A stretch of 64,000 nucleotides of DNA. Source: Acidobacteriota bacterium (GTDB lineage: Bacteria > Acidobacteriota > Holophagae > Acanthopleuribacterales > Acanthopleuribacteraceae). The DNA lies in the NCBI GenBank assembly GCA_020439745.1, contig JAGQSC010000027.1:179217-243216 (forward strand), written 5' to 3'. Below the pieces are notes generated by a model. It did no database searches and was not told where the DNA came from. It saw only the letters and a list, made by a program, of their open reading frames with translations. The position numbers and the translations under genes were made by a program. This document shows, piece after piece, positions 43,561 to 53,416 of the stretch. Positions within the stretch are counted from its first letter, which is position 1. Every line of letters begins with the position of its first letter.

Positions 43561-43887
43561 CGCTTTATGTCTCCTCAATGCTTGTTCACCACGCCGCACT
43601 TTGCCAAATCTCCCCTGCGGGCAAACCAAGAGCTGAAATGTGGTGCTTTAGTCTTAAAGTGCAATGTAAGGATTTTTTAATACATATTTTTTACACAACC
43701 TTTTCATTGAGTACCTGCCTTTGGTTCGACAGATTTCGAATTTGGCTCTGTTTGCTAGATGAACACAAGATTTGACGGTATCTGGCGCGTCCCCTAGAAT
43801 CAGCGCGGTACGGTTACCGACTTGCGATTCACGGTCAGGTCCATGCCTCAAACTTTTTGACCGGTCTGGCGAACATATGTGGTTAAG
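43561..43887. other. Intergenic stretch, no gene seen
   Basis: This 327-bp gap separates the divergent metallopeptidase and CadC-like genes. It holds the GAGGAG ribosome site of the former (43571-43576) and an AT-rich block (about 43665-43710) likely to contain promoters. No RNA fold or coding frame is convincing. Confidence 0.5.
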
Positions 43888-45996
43888 ATGAAGCGGGGGA
43901 CAGGATTGACGGATCACATAGCGTTGCGCCCAGCGGGTCGCTACCAAATTGGTGACTATTGTGTGGACTTTGACCGACGAAGTATCGCACACGGAACGCT
44001 TGAGGAGCGGCTGCCTGTTCGACCTATGGCACTTCTCTTTATATTGGTTCAAGAGGCGGGAAATCCCGTAGACCGCAGCACCCTGATTGACCGGGTTTGG
44101 GAAGGCAACATTTACACGGGACCCAAAGCGGTAACCGATGCGGTTTGGCGTCTGCGCAAGGCCTTTCGAGACACCAGCGACCTGCCCACTTACATTGAGA
44201 CGATCGCCAAGAAAGGGTATCGCCTGCTACCGGACGTCACACAACTTGATGTGGGTGAGGCGCCGCAGAACGGCAAAAAGGCGTGGTGGTTCGCGTGGAT
44301 GACGGGTGCGGCCTTATTGCTGTGGTTGATGTTGAGGCCAAGTCCTGACGCTCCCGTGCCGTTGGCCTCACTTCATCCCGTCACCTATGAAAATGGGGTC
44401 GAACACGACGCGTCGATATCGGGTGATGGCCGAATGTTGGCTTATGCGCAATTAGCTCCTGGGGGCAGGTCACGCATTGCGATCATGCCGTTGGGTCAGC
44501 CTGATGTGGGCCCGTCTTTTGTAGATCCCGAAGGTAGTGGTCAACGCTTTCCCTCTTGGTCTCCGGACGGTAACCAATTGGCCTGGATGCATTTGCAAGG
44601 AGATCAACCGCCTGAGTTGGTGGTATGGGATCGGGTCGCGGGTGTGCAAACGCGGTTTTCCTCTGTGGGAGCATTGCCCTTGCGCCTTGAATGGCATCCT
44701 TCAGGTGGGCGAATCGCCTTTTCGCGATATGACGCCCATGAAGATCGATGTGGCATTGCCGTATTAGATCTGTCAAGCAGGTCGCATCCGTTTTTGGTAT
44801 CGCGATCGGTATCACCTCATTTCTGCGATATGGACCCGCATTGGAGTCCAGACGGGTCGCAGCTGCTATTTATTCGCCGTGATCAGGCGTCCTCCGATTT
44901 GTTCGTGACCGACATGAGTGGCAATGCTCGTCAGTTAACCAGCGATCACGTACCCATTCTAGGTGCCGATTGGGAGCCCAATGGATCTATCCTCTTTGCA
45001 TCGTCCAGGTCGCGTCTGGCCAATCAGGCTCCGGCCCTCTGGCGCATTGATGAAGGCCTAGAACCACAACTGTTTGCCGCCAGTAGTACGGGATTGATGT
45101 TCCCTGAATGCAACCCAGCCACTGGCGATGTATTGGTGTACAACGCTCGCCCCGCACAGCAACTGGTGGGCATTCAATTGGATGGCTCCAATGTCATGCG
45201 CACCTGGATCACGTCTTCTCATGATGATACCGACCCACACTACTCGGCAGAGCTAGATCGGCTGGTTTTTGCGTCCACCCGCACGGGTCACCAGGAGATA
45301 TGGACATCACAGTTGGATGGCTCCGATTTGCAGCGCATGACAGACTTGCAGTCAGGGGCAGCTTTCCCAAGGTGGTCCCCCGATGGACAATCAATCGTAT
45401 TTGTGGCTCAGAATCCACAGCAGAAGCAACGCACCCTGTTTTTACTGGATGTAGCCCAACGTCAAATCCGCCAACTGGGTGAACCGACTGCTTTTCTAGT
45501 GTGCCCGTCCTGGGCCTTAGACGGTCGTTCCATCTATTGTGTGCGCAATCAAGGTACGCAACTCAACTTGTGGAACATTCCCTTGGACGGCGGTGGGGGA
45601 TCTGCCGTCACCGAAGACGACGGCTTTTTTGGACAGGAATCCTTGGACCGCAAATGGATCTACTTTACTCGGGACAAGACACCTGGACTTTGGAGGCGGT
45701 CTCTTCGCGGCGCAGAAATGGAGAAGCTAATTGATTGGGGTGGTGTCGATGGATTGACTTGGGTACCCACGGCTGATGGCATATTGTTCACCACAGCTTC
45801 GCCAGCAGGAACGGAAGTGGTTAAGTGGGTCGACGGTGAAACCAAGGTATTGGCAACCTTGCCGCAAGCCGCCTTGGGCGCCCGCCCGATTTGTTACATC
45901 GCCAGCAAGAACCTACTACTGGCAACGCAGGTCATCGAGGCCCAAGGCGACTTGAATTGGGTACGGTTTGACCGATCATCGAATTCCGATCGTTAG
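43888..45996 (+). CDS. CadC-like membrane regulator with TolB/WD40-like propeller
   Basis: The protein (702 residues from ATG 43888; a GTG at 43879 is possible) has an OmpR/CadC winged helix at the N-terminus (GRYQIGDYCVDFDRRS, LLFILVQEAGNPVDRSTLIDRVWEG, AVTDAVWRLRKAF, IETIAKKGYRLLPDV). One transmembrane helix follows (WFAWMTGAALLLWLMLRP), and then a TolB-type beta-propeller of PD40 repeats (PSWSPDGNQLAWM, PHWSPDGSQLLFI, PRWSPDGQSIVFV). It would sense outside the membrane and bind DNA inside. The target is unknown; the secreted propeller protein downstream is a candidate. Confidence 0.92.
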   Translation: MKRGTGLTDHIALRPAGRYQIGDYCVDFDRRSIAHGTLEERLPVRPMALLFILVQEAGNPVDRSTLIDRVWEGNIYTGPKAVTDAVWRLRKAFRDTSDLPTYIETIAKKGYRLLPDVTQLDVGEAPQNGKKAWWFAWMTGAALLLWLMLRPSPDAPVPLASLHPVTYENGVEHDASISGDGRMLAYAQLAPGGRSRIAIMPLGQPDVGPSFVDPEGSGQRFPSWSPDGNQLAWMHLQGDQPPELVVWDRVAGVQTRFSSVGALPLRLEWHPSGGRIAFSRYDAHEDRCGIAVLDLSSRSHPFLVSRSVSPHFCDMDPHWSPDGSQLLFIRRDQASSDLFVTDMSGNARQLTSDHVPILGADWEPNGSILFASSRSRLANQAPALWRIDEGLEPQLFAASSTGLMFPECNPATGDVLVYNARPAQQLVGIQLDGSNVMRTWITSSHDDTDPHYSAELDRLVFASTRTGHQEIWTSQLDGSDLQRMTDLQSGAAFPRWSPDGQSIVFVAQNPQQKQRTLFLLDVAQRQIRQLGEPTAFLVCPSWALDGRSIYCVRNQGTQLNLWNIPLDGGGGSAVTEDDGFFGQESLDRKWIYFTRDKTPGLWRRSLRGAEMEKLIDWGGVDGLTWVPTADGILFTTASPAGTEVVKWVDGETKVLATLPQAALGARPICYIASKNLLLATQVIEAQGDLNWVRFDRSSNSDR

Positions 45997-46099
45997 CTAT
46001 TCGACATAAATTCGACGCGGTGTTTTGAAGACTAAGGGTGGTCCACCGCGTAGGCTCTTTCCCATTAAGTCGGAGTCATTTCCGAAAAAGGAGCCTCTT

Positions 46100-47626
46100 A
46101 TGAAGTTATTTGTCTCAATGGTCTTTTTAGGCTTTGCCTTAATGTCTGCCAAAGCTGAGCGCAGCCTGGTCTTTCCCTGGGTCACCCACACCGAGCTGTT
46201 CCGTTCCCGTTTAGTCATCAACAACTTATCGGCCCAGCCCGCGGATGTAACGCTGGAAGCGTTTAGGGCGCCCGAGGAACAACCTAATCGTGCTTCCGCA
46301 TCGCTGATGTTGGGGCCTCTAGAGCAGCGTATTGTGGATCCGGAAACGCTATTCCCTGAGCTTGGGTTGGGTCGCGGATTTTGCGTCTACTTGTCTTCCA
46401 ATTCAGACCGAATCGCAGGGCAAGTGATCATCGAGGGAACAGGAAGTCCCTCGGGTAATTCACCAGCTCAATCAGACGTGGTGCCGTTGAGTCAAGCAAG
46501 CAACACCTTGCAATTCAATTACCTAACATCGGGTGATGACTATCTCCCCTCTGCACCCGTGATCATCAACCCCAATGAGGAGACGTTCGAAGTGACCTTC
46601 GAAGCCTATCAGGGCGGTCATCTGGTGGCGTCGACCACCAGAATGATCGAAGCATGGCGACCGTATGCCATGACCACCACCGATTTGTTTCTTAATCAAC
46701 TGGATGGCCCGCTATTCATGGTCGCAACGGCTCAGCGACCCTTGATTGGGGTGGCGTTTCTGTTTAACGAGTGGCGTGAGCCCGCTTTGGCGAACGCCAC
46801 CGCATTGTCCTACCTACCCGGCGATGACCTTCAAACTGCCATGGTCGAAACTCTGATCCCCACAGGCATTGCAGCCGATGGCTTTATGGTGAATGATCAG
46901 GGACTGATCATCACGGCTGGCGGGTGGCGAACGGACCATGTCCAGGCAATCGACCCCAATGGCAGCATCACGACGCTGGGGACTGGATTTAGCGGACCCG
47001 TTCATGTGACCCAAGCCGAGGATGGTACCTATTACATTTCCAGTTTCAATGACGGCACCATTAAGACACTATCACCCACAGGCGAAATAGCGGTGTTTGC
47101 CCAAGGACTCGACGCACCGGTAGGCATGGACTTTGACGAAAATGGTGACTTGATTGTGTGTATTTATGGCTATTCAGCACCCGGTCACACCCTTGTAAGA
47201 ATTACGCCTTCAGGTGACGTGCTTCCATTTATTGATGACGCCTTGTTGTACACGCCGATCGATGTCATCTCAGCGGGGAATGGTATCTTCTATGTTGCCA
47301 ATCAGGTCACGGCTCGCATCATGACTGCCACGTCAACAGGTGAAGTTCATTTGGTCGGTCAATTGCCGACCAATCTCGGGCACATGGTCTTTTTTGAGGA
47401 TTCGTTTTACGCGACAGGCGGAAATGCCATCTATCGGATGGACCTTGGCGGTAATGTGTTTGTTTTCTCGGGCGGTTCCAGTCCAGGCTCGCAGGACGGA
47501 CCCGTGGACCAAGCCACCTTCACGAAACCCAATGGCATCGCCGTGGGGCCGGACCGAACCTTGTACGTGATCAGTGCCACGCAAGGCGCTGCCACAAGTT
47601 CACTTCGCGCCATTCGCTTACACTAA
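46100..47626 (+). CDS. Secreted NHL/SMP-30-type beta-propeller protein
   Basis: The start at ATG 46100 has AAAGGAG 6 bp upstream and a signal peptide (MKLFVSMVFLGFALMSAKAE). Residues 20-240 hold two copies of the beta module seen in the S41 peptidase (LVFPWVTHTELFRSRLVINN; LQFNYLTSGDDYLPSAPVII). Residues 250-508 form an NHL-like propeller (PVHVTQAEDGTYYISSFNDG, PVGMDFDENGDLIVC, KPNGIAVGPDRTLYVIS). It probably binds a ligand or polymer outside the cell. No catalytic residues can be named. Confidence 0.82.
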   Translation: MKLFVSMVFLGFALMSAKAERSLVFPWVTHTELFRSRLVINNLSAQPADVTLEAFRAPEEQPNRASASLMLGPLEQRIVDPETLFPELGLGRGFCVYLSSNSDRIAGQVIIEGTGSPSGNSPAQSDVVPLSQASNTLQFNYLTSGDDYLPSAPVIINPNEETFEVTFEAYQGGHLVASTTRMIEAWRPYAMTTTDLFLNQLDGPLFMVATAQRPLIGVAFLFNEWREPALANATALSYLPGDDLQTAMVETLIPTGIAADGFMVNDQGLIITAGGWRTDHVQAIDPNGSITTLGTGFSGPVHVTQAEDGTYYISSFNDGTIKTLSPTGEIAVFAQGLDAPVGMDFDENGDLIVCIYGYSAPGHTLVRITPSGDVLPFIDDALLYTPIDVISAGNGIFYVANQVTARIMTATSTGEVHLVGQLPTNLGHMVFFEDSFYATGGNAIYRMDLGGNVFVFSGGSSPGSQDGPVDQATFTKPNGIAVGPDRTLYVISATQGAATSSLRAIRLH

Positions 47627-47726
47627 GACCGTGGGTCTTCAGCGCGACAAGCCACACTCTTAGACGAAAACGCCTTCACAAAATCTTCATGTTCCAGGCA
47701 TAGCGTTCATGGTGGGAGGACCCAAC

Positions 47727-50700
47727 ATGAACGCTATTGGCCTTGTCGCATTGATCCTATGGTTCGCGAACCCTCAAACGCCATTTATTCATTTCACTAC
47801 GGGTGATGGCTTGTCCCAAGACGTGGTGACGTTCATTTATCGAGATCGAACTGGATTCTTGTGGGTGGGCACCGAGGGTGGCTTAAATCGATTCGATGGC
47901 AATGAGTTTGTCGTCTACAGGCACGACCCAAACGATGCGACGAGTCTTAGCAACAACGAAATCACGGTCATTTTTGAAGACAGCAAGGGTCGCTTCTGGA
48001 TTGGTACGGACGGGGGAGGCCTGAACCTGATGGACAGGGACCGACAGATCTTCGAGCGGTTTGTGTACCTACCCGACAATCCAAAAAGTTTGCCACACAA
48101 CGTTGTTTCGGCAATTTGCGAAGATCTGGATGGTTCCCTTTGGGTGGGCACCGAAGCTGAAGGATTGCGTCGACTGGACATCGCCACAAATCAGTTCGAG
48201 ATGCCCATTTCGTCCGATCGTCTAACCAGCGATGAAATCACGTCATTAGCCGTAGACCGGGAAGGGTCTCTGTGGATTGGAACGGAAGATGGCTTGAATC
48301 GCATCCACACTGATTCACGTGAAATCTCAAGATGGGTTCATGACCCGGACACTCCTGACTCGTTACCCAGTAACAAAGTTCAAGCCTTGATGTGCGATCG
48401 AGACGGTGACATGTGGGTGGCATTTGAAGATGCGGGTGTGGCCAAGTACCATGTTGCGTCCCAATCCTTTCATCACTTCTTCGACCGGAACAGTGCGCTG
48501 AGCCACAACGAGGTGGTCAGTCTGGCAGAAGACTGGCACGGTAATGTGTGGCTGGCGACGGAGGGCGGTGGCCTCAACTGTTGGCATCGAGAAACGGCAC
48601 AAATTCGAGTATTTCGACATGATGGAAAGGACTCAGGCAGCTTGAGCAACGACGTAGTGACCGCTGCCTATTACGATAAGGCCAATTTGTGGGTGGGAAC
48701 GGAAGGGGGCGGGCTGAATCAGATGTTCCTTTCGCCGAGCCCCTTCCGCCCATTGCCCTTGGACCATGCGCCGCACTTCATATTGAGCGTATTTGAAGAC
48801 CAGAAGGGGGAACTGTGGGTAGGGACCAAAGATGAGGGTGTATTCCATCAGACAGACGCTGCGTGGCGGATTTACAGCAAAGAGTCCGACACAGGCATCC
48901 AGCACAATGACGTCTCTACCATGATTCAATCACCAGATGGTGATTTCTGGATAGGTACAGATGGCGGTGGCTTACATCGGTATGACTCAGCCACAGGTCG
49001 ATTTGACGTGCATACCTTGCCCAAACCACTTGCAGACGTGGGCTCCAACGAGGTTACGGTCATAGTGGCCCGCGATGATGGCCGCATTTGGGTGGGTTTC
49101 GACGGAGGCGGACTGGCACTGTTCGGCCCCGAAACGAATAATTGGATCGTCATGCGCCATGATCCTTCCGATTCAAAAAGCCTCAGCCATAACAAAGTAA
49201 TGTCAGTGATGGAAGACAAGCAAGGGTTTTTGTGGGTGGGAACAGAAGGCGGTGGCTTGAATCGCGGTGACGACCGGCGCTGGTTCACGCATTTTGATAG
49301 TAACCAACCTGCCCAGCGGAGATTGAGTGGCGACGATGTGTTTGCCCTGTTGGAAGACTCTTCGGGTCGTCTATGGGTGGGGACCAATGTAGGACTTTGT
49401 CAACTGAATCAAGAAAGGCAGGTCACTCGTTTCTATTTAGAGTCGGATGGACTACCCAACGAACTGGTGTACGGACTCCATGAAGATAAAGACAATAATC
49501 TTTGGGTAGCCACCAGTGACGGACTTGCCGAACTGAATCCCGAATTGGAACAGTTGGAAGTTCATGTCAATCGCGGTGGTCTGTTGAACCGTGGTGCTTT
49601 TGGCATCACGGCTCAAGGCGAATTGATGTTAGGAGGCGCACAGGGTGTGACCCTCTTTGACCCTTCCCACACCCATCTCGGCGGAGACCAGACACGACTC
49701 ATACTGACAGATTTTCAAATCTTCAACAAAAGTGTGCCGGTAGGACCTGATTCCACACTTGAGAAGGCCATACACCGCGCACAGCACCTGGATCTTAGTT
49801 ATCGAGATGATTTGTTCAGTTTCAAATTTGCTAACTTGGATCTTTCGCCCGCCCGCGCGGTTCAATTCGCCTACAAACTCGAGGGATTTGATGCCCAATG
49901 GCACTACATTGGCGACCATCGAACGGTCGATTTCAACAATGTTCCACCGGGTGCCTACACATTCAAGGTAAGAGCTGTGACTGCAGACCAAAGGCCCATG
50001 GGACCGGACACCCAAATCAAACTGAACATACATCCACCGATCTGGAAAACCTGGCCTGCCTACCTGTTCTACGGACTGATGGGTATGTTTGTGCTGTCTG
50101 CGGTGATTCGGTTAAGAACACGGGTGCACAGGCGCGAAATCGAAAGGCAAAGGCATGAACTAGAACAAGAGCGCCAGGTAACCGAACGACTACGCCAGGT
50201 GGACCGGTTGAAGGATCACTTCCTGGCCAATACATCACACGAGTTGCGTACGCCATTGACCGGTATGATCGGCATTGCCGATTCGTTGATAGACGGAGCG
50301 GCTGGCGAGCTCAATGGACCGATGCGTAAGAACTTGGAAATGATCGTTCAGTGTGGCCAGCGATTGGCGGGTCTGGTCAATGACATCTTGGATTTTTCCA
50401 CACTCAAGAACAAACAACTCCAATTACTTATGAAAGACGTGGATCTGAGAGCGACGGTCGACGCTGTCTTGGCACTCAATCAGTCCTACGTGCAACTCAA
50501 ATCACTCGCCCTTTTGAACGATGTCCCACAAGGTCTTGTCGTTCATGCGGATGAAAACCGGCTGATCCAGGTCCTTCAGAACCTGATTGGTAATGCTGTG
50601 AAATTCACGCATCAGGGTGAGGTTAGGGTGTCTGCCACTCGTTCGTCTGATCGAGTTGCGATCGCCGTGAGCGATACTGGAATTGGTATTCCCAGTGATC

Positions 50701-52184
50701 AGTTCGACCGCATTTTCCAATCTTTCGAGCAGGTGGACTCGTCATCGAGCCGCAATTATGGAGGGACAGGACTCGGCCTACATATCTCACAGCAGTTGGT
50801 GCAGCTGCATGGCGGTTCAATCCAGGTGGCGTCACAAGTGGGCCGGGGATCGTGTTTCCGATTCGATGTGGCGCAAGGTGTTTCAGATACGATAAACACG
50901 CAATCTCCGGCATCCGCCAGGAGGCAAAAAATCAGGTCCGTATCCGACTGGGATGTACCCGAACATGAAGACGCAAACGCAACTCGAATCCTGGTTGTAG
51001 ACGACGAGCCTTCGAATCTTCAGGTGCTGGGCAACCAGTTGAATCTGGCCGGTTTTCACGTTGAATTGGTGACTCATGGTGCAGCAGCTTTGCAAGCAAT
51101 GGAGAGTTTCGAACCTGACCTTGTGCTGTTGGACGTGATGATGCCCGGTATGACCGGATTCGAGGTATGCCGAAAAATACGAAATCGGTTTGCCAGTTAT
51201 CAACTCCCAATTATTTTCCTCACGGCCAAAAACCGGGTCAGTGATTTGGTTGAAGGCTTCCAACAAGGCGCCAATGATTATTTGACGAAACCTTTTTCCA
51301 AACAGGAGTTGTTAGCGCGGGTTCGTACCCATATTGGACTCACAAAAATGAATCGCGCATCAAGCCGGTTCGTGCCACGTCAGTTCCTGGAGAACCTGAG
51401 CAAAGACAGCTTGTTGGATATTCAATTGGGAGACCATATCCAAAAAGAGATGACAGTCCTTTTCTCGGACATACGATCGTTCACTGCATTGTCCGAGCAA
51501 ATGACTCCTGAAGAGAATTTCCGCTTTGTCAATCAGTACTTTCAGCACATGGGACCGCTGGTGCGTCAGCATGGAGGGTTTATCGACAAATTCATCGGGG
51601 ACGCCATCATGGCGCTGTTTGATCAAAAACCCGACGACGCGTTGGACTCTGCCATAGCCATGCTTCATTGCCTGGAACGGGAAAACCTAAAACGTATCCA
51701 ACAGGGGACCTTTCCCATCCATATCGGCATAGGTATCAATACCGGTACATTGATGTTAGGGACAGTTGGCGAGTCCGATCGTATGGAAAGTACGGTTATC
51801 AGTGACGCAGTAAATCTTGCATCGCGTCTGGAAGGTCTTACCAAAACCTATGGGGTCCCTTTGTTGATTAGCGAGCACACGAGACGCAAACTGAACGATC
51901 CTGATCGGTTCGATTTGCGCCCACTCGGGGAGGTACAAGTGAAGGGCAAGCAGCAAATGGTGACGATCTACGAAGTATTGAATGGTCACACCCAAGACGA
52001 ACATGAGTTGAGAATGGGGACGAAAACGCTATTCAGTCATGGCATTGAGTGTTTTCGTGAACATGACTTGAAGGGCGCTCACGATCTTTTTCGTCAGGTG
52101 CTAGACCGCAATCCAGCTGATCGCGTGGCGCGACATTATTGCCGTGAAACAGACGCGGCATTGAACCGGGCGTTGGCTGGGTGA
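47727..52184 (+). CDS. Hybrid sensor: two-component propeller, histidine kinase, receiver and nucleotide cyclase
   Basis: From ATG 47727 (GGGAGG upstream) the 1485-residue protein has a signal segment, about twelve Reg_prop blades (WVGTEGGGLNR-type repeats, to about residue 690), a Y_Y_Y domain (YKLEGFDAQWHYIGDHRTVDFNNV split), one TM helix, HisKA (FLANTSHELRTPLTGM), HATPase (NLIGNAVKFTH, DTGIGIP, GGTGLGL), a receiver (LVVDDEPSNL, phospho-Asp in LVLLDVMMPGMTGFEV) and a class III cyclase domain (VLFSDIRSFTALSEQM, FIDKFIGDAIMALFD). Both metal Asp of the cyclase are present. Most proteins with this front end finish with an AraC helix-turn-helix, so cyclic-nucleotide output is notable. A short helical tail follows. 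Confidence 0.93.
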   Translation: MNAIGLVALILWFANPQTPFIHFTTGDGLSQDVVTFIYRDRTGFLWVGTEGGLNRFDGNEFVVYRHDPNDATSLSNNEITVIFEDSKGRFWIGTDGGGLNLMDRDRQIFERFVYLPDNPKSLPHNVVSAICEDLDGSLWVGTEAEGLRRLDIATNQFEMPISSDRLTSDEITSLAVDREGSLWIGTEDGLNRIHTDSREISRWVHDPDTPDSLPSNKVQALMCDRDGDMWVAFEDAGVAKYHVASQSFHHFFDRNSALSHNEVVSLAEDWHGNVWLATEGGGLNCWHRETAQIRVFRHDGKDSGSLSNDVVTAAYYDKANLWVGTEGGGLNQMFLSPSPFRPLPLDHAPHFILSVFEDQKGELWVGTKDEGVFHQTDAAWRIYSKESDTGIQHNDVSTMIQSPDGDFWIGTDGGGLHRYDSATGRFDVHTLPKPLADVGSNEVTVIVARDDGRIWVGFDGGGLALFGPETNNWIVMRHDPSDSKSLSHNKVMSVMEDKQGFLWVGTEGGGLNRGDDRRWFTHFDSNQPAQRRLSGDDVFALLEDSSGRLWVGTNVGLCQLNQERQVTRFYLESDGLPNELVYGLHEDKDNNLWVATSDGLAELNPELEQLEVHVNRGGLLNRGAFGITAQGELMLGGAQGVTLFDPSHTHLGGDQTRLILTDFQIFNKSVPVGPDSTLEKAIHRAQHLDLSYRDDLFSFKFANLDLSPARAVQFAYKLEGFDAQWHYIGDHRTVDFNNVPPGAYTFKVRAVTADQRPMGPDTQIKLNIHPPIWKTWPAYLFYGLMGMFVLSAVIRLRTRVHRREIERQRHELEQERQVTERLRQVDRLKDHFLANTSHELRTPLTGMIGIADSLIDGAAGELNGPMRKNLEMIVQCGQRLAGLVNDILDFSTLKNKQLQLLMKDVDLRATVDAVLALNQSYVQLKSLALLNDVPQGLVVHADENRLIQVLQNLIGNAVKFTHQGEVRVSATRSSDRVAIAVSDTGIGIPSDQFDRIFQSFEQVDSSSSRNYGGTGLGLHISQQLVQLHGGSIQVASQVGRGSCFRFDVAQGVSDTINTQSPASARRQKIRSVSDWDVPEHEDANATRILVVDDEPSNLQVLGNQLNLAGFHVELVTHGAAALQAMESFEPDLVLLDVMMPGMTGFEVCRKIRNRFASYQLPIIFLTAKNRVSDLVEGFQQGANDYLTKPFSKQELLARVRTHIGLTKMNRASSRFVPRQFLENLSKDSLLDIQLGDHIQKEMTVLFSDIRSFTALSEQMTPEENFRFVNQYFQHMGPLVRQHGGFIDKFIGDAIMALFDQKPDDALDSAIAMLHCLERENLKRIQQGTFPIHIGIGINTGTLMLGTVGESDRMESTVISDAVNLASRLEGLTKTYGVPLLISEHTRRKLNDPDRFDLRPLGEVQVKGKQQMVTIYEVLNGHTQDEHELRMGTKTLFSHGIECFREHDLKGAHDLFRQVLDRNPADRVARHYCRETDAALNRALAG

Positions 52185-52254
52185 TATTGCAAGTCGAAGC
52201 GATAGACATCGCTTCATCTCACGCGCATGATTCGATTAAGATGATCCTGCGATC

Positions 52255-52704
52255 ATGAAAACTATTCGGCACCAAATTGAGATTATGCAAAGCCAGCAGG
52301 TGGTTTTTGATGCCACCCAAGACTATTCACGGAGACTTGATTGGGATCCATATCTCGCTGAAGCCTATCTGTTGAACGGCAAAACCCGTGCAGATGTAGG
52401 GGTGGACGCTTTCTGCAGGAATCGCTGGGGCACCGCTATGATTACGCGTTACATCACTTTTGACCGGCCTCGTGTTGCTGCCATCGAAATGGTCAATGGG
52501 CCCTTCTTGCTGAAACGATTTTGCGGCGCGTGGAATGTAAAAGCCATGAATGACCAGAGCTGTTTGCTGGTGTTCACCTATCATTTTGTATTGAAGGGCA
52601 GCCCTTGGTCCGCCCTACTTCTACCTGTGGTTGTGCACATGTTCTCGCGCGAAATGAAGAAACGTCTGCTTGCGATCAAACACCATTTGGAACGGACGGC
52701 TTAG
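52255..52704 (+). CDS. SRPBCC family protein
   Basis: The 149-residue protein has a polyketide-cyclase/START-like pattern: an initial strand (TIRHQIEIMQSQQVVFDATQDYSRRLDWDP in parts), AIEMVNGPFLLKRFCGAWNVKAM, then FTYHFVLKGSPW and a long C-terminal helix. It likely binds a small hydrophobic molecule. Ligand and partners are unknown; no ribosome site is strong. Confidence 0.8.
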   Translation: MKTIRHQIEIMQSQQVVFDATQDYSRRLDWDPYLAEAYLLNGKTRADVGVDAFCRNRWGTAMITRYITFDRPRVAAIEMVNGPFLLKRFCGAWNVKAMNDQSCLLVFTYHFVLKGSPWSALLLPVVVHMFSREMKKRLLAIKHHLERTA

Positions 52705-52737
52705 AGACAAGACTGCCAATGATCGCTTTCTATGGAC

Positions 52738-53238
52738 CTATTGTGACGACTGAACCTCTGCATCGAAATTCTTTTTGTGCTGCGCAAGCTTCTGCATCAT
52801 ATCGGCATAGTCTACATAGTCCCGATGGCGAATGACTTTCCCATCCTGAACGGTAATCACCGTGACCAAATTTACGGTGTCTTTTAGCTCTTTGTCCGGG
52901 TGTCCAATCAAGGACGCTTTGACATGGACGGAGCCCTCAATCTCGTAGACTACGTGCGTCCCTGTGGCAAACTGCCGGACAATTCGATAGCTGGTAGCCA
53001 GCGTGTCAACGGCTGCATCGCGGTAAAAATCAACAATCGCTTCGGGGCCCACGTAGCGCCAGGGTTCCCCGAATACCTCCGACGTGGGGTCTTCAAAAAT
53101 AGCGTCGTCGGCTAATAGCGCCTGCATCCTAGCCCAGTCCATCTGTTCCACGGCCTTGAGATAGGCATCGGCCACGCTCTGGATTTGGGCCTCCTTGGGT
53201 TCGTCGCCCATAAACATGAAAAGCAACCATAGAAACAC
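52738..53238 (-). CDS. Secreted SnoaL-like/NTF2-fold protein
   Basis: The 166-residue protein starts with a short hydrophobic stretch (MFLWLLFMFMGDEP). The NTF2-like pattern follows: VADAYLKAVEQMDWARMQALLADDAIFEDP, VGPEAIVDFYRDA, and VITVQDGKVIRHRDYVDYADMM. It may be a binding protein or an isomerase-like enzyme; no function can be assigned. It is divergent from the AraC-type regulator. Confidence 0.82.
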   Translation of the reverse strand: MFLWLLFMFMGDEPKEAQIQSVADAYLKAVEQMDWARMQALLADDAIFEDPTSEVFGEPWRYVGPEAIVDFYRDAAVDTLATSYRIVRQFATGTHVVYEIEGSVHVKASLIGHPDKELKDTVNLVTVITVQDGKVIRHRDYVDYADMMQKLAQHKKNFDAEVQSSQ

Positions 53239-53416
53239 ATTTGCCTCCTCGTGTTTGAAACCGTATGCACGTACGGTAAATCATCATAGGGGTTGCAGAG
53301 TTGAGTGGGGTCAGCCAGCATGTGAATTGTCGCTGGGTATGACGGCGGGGGTTTTGAGGGCGGTGGAGAAGCGATCGGATGAACTTGGTGGCCATGCCTG
53401 CGTAGGAATCTGTCAG

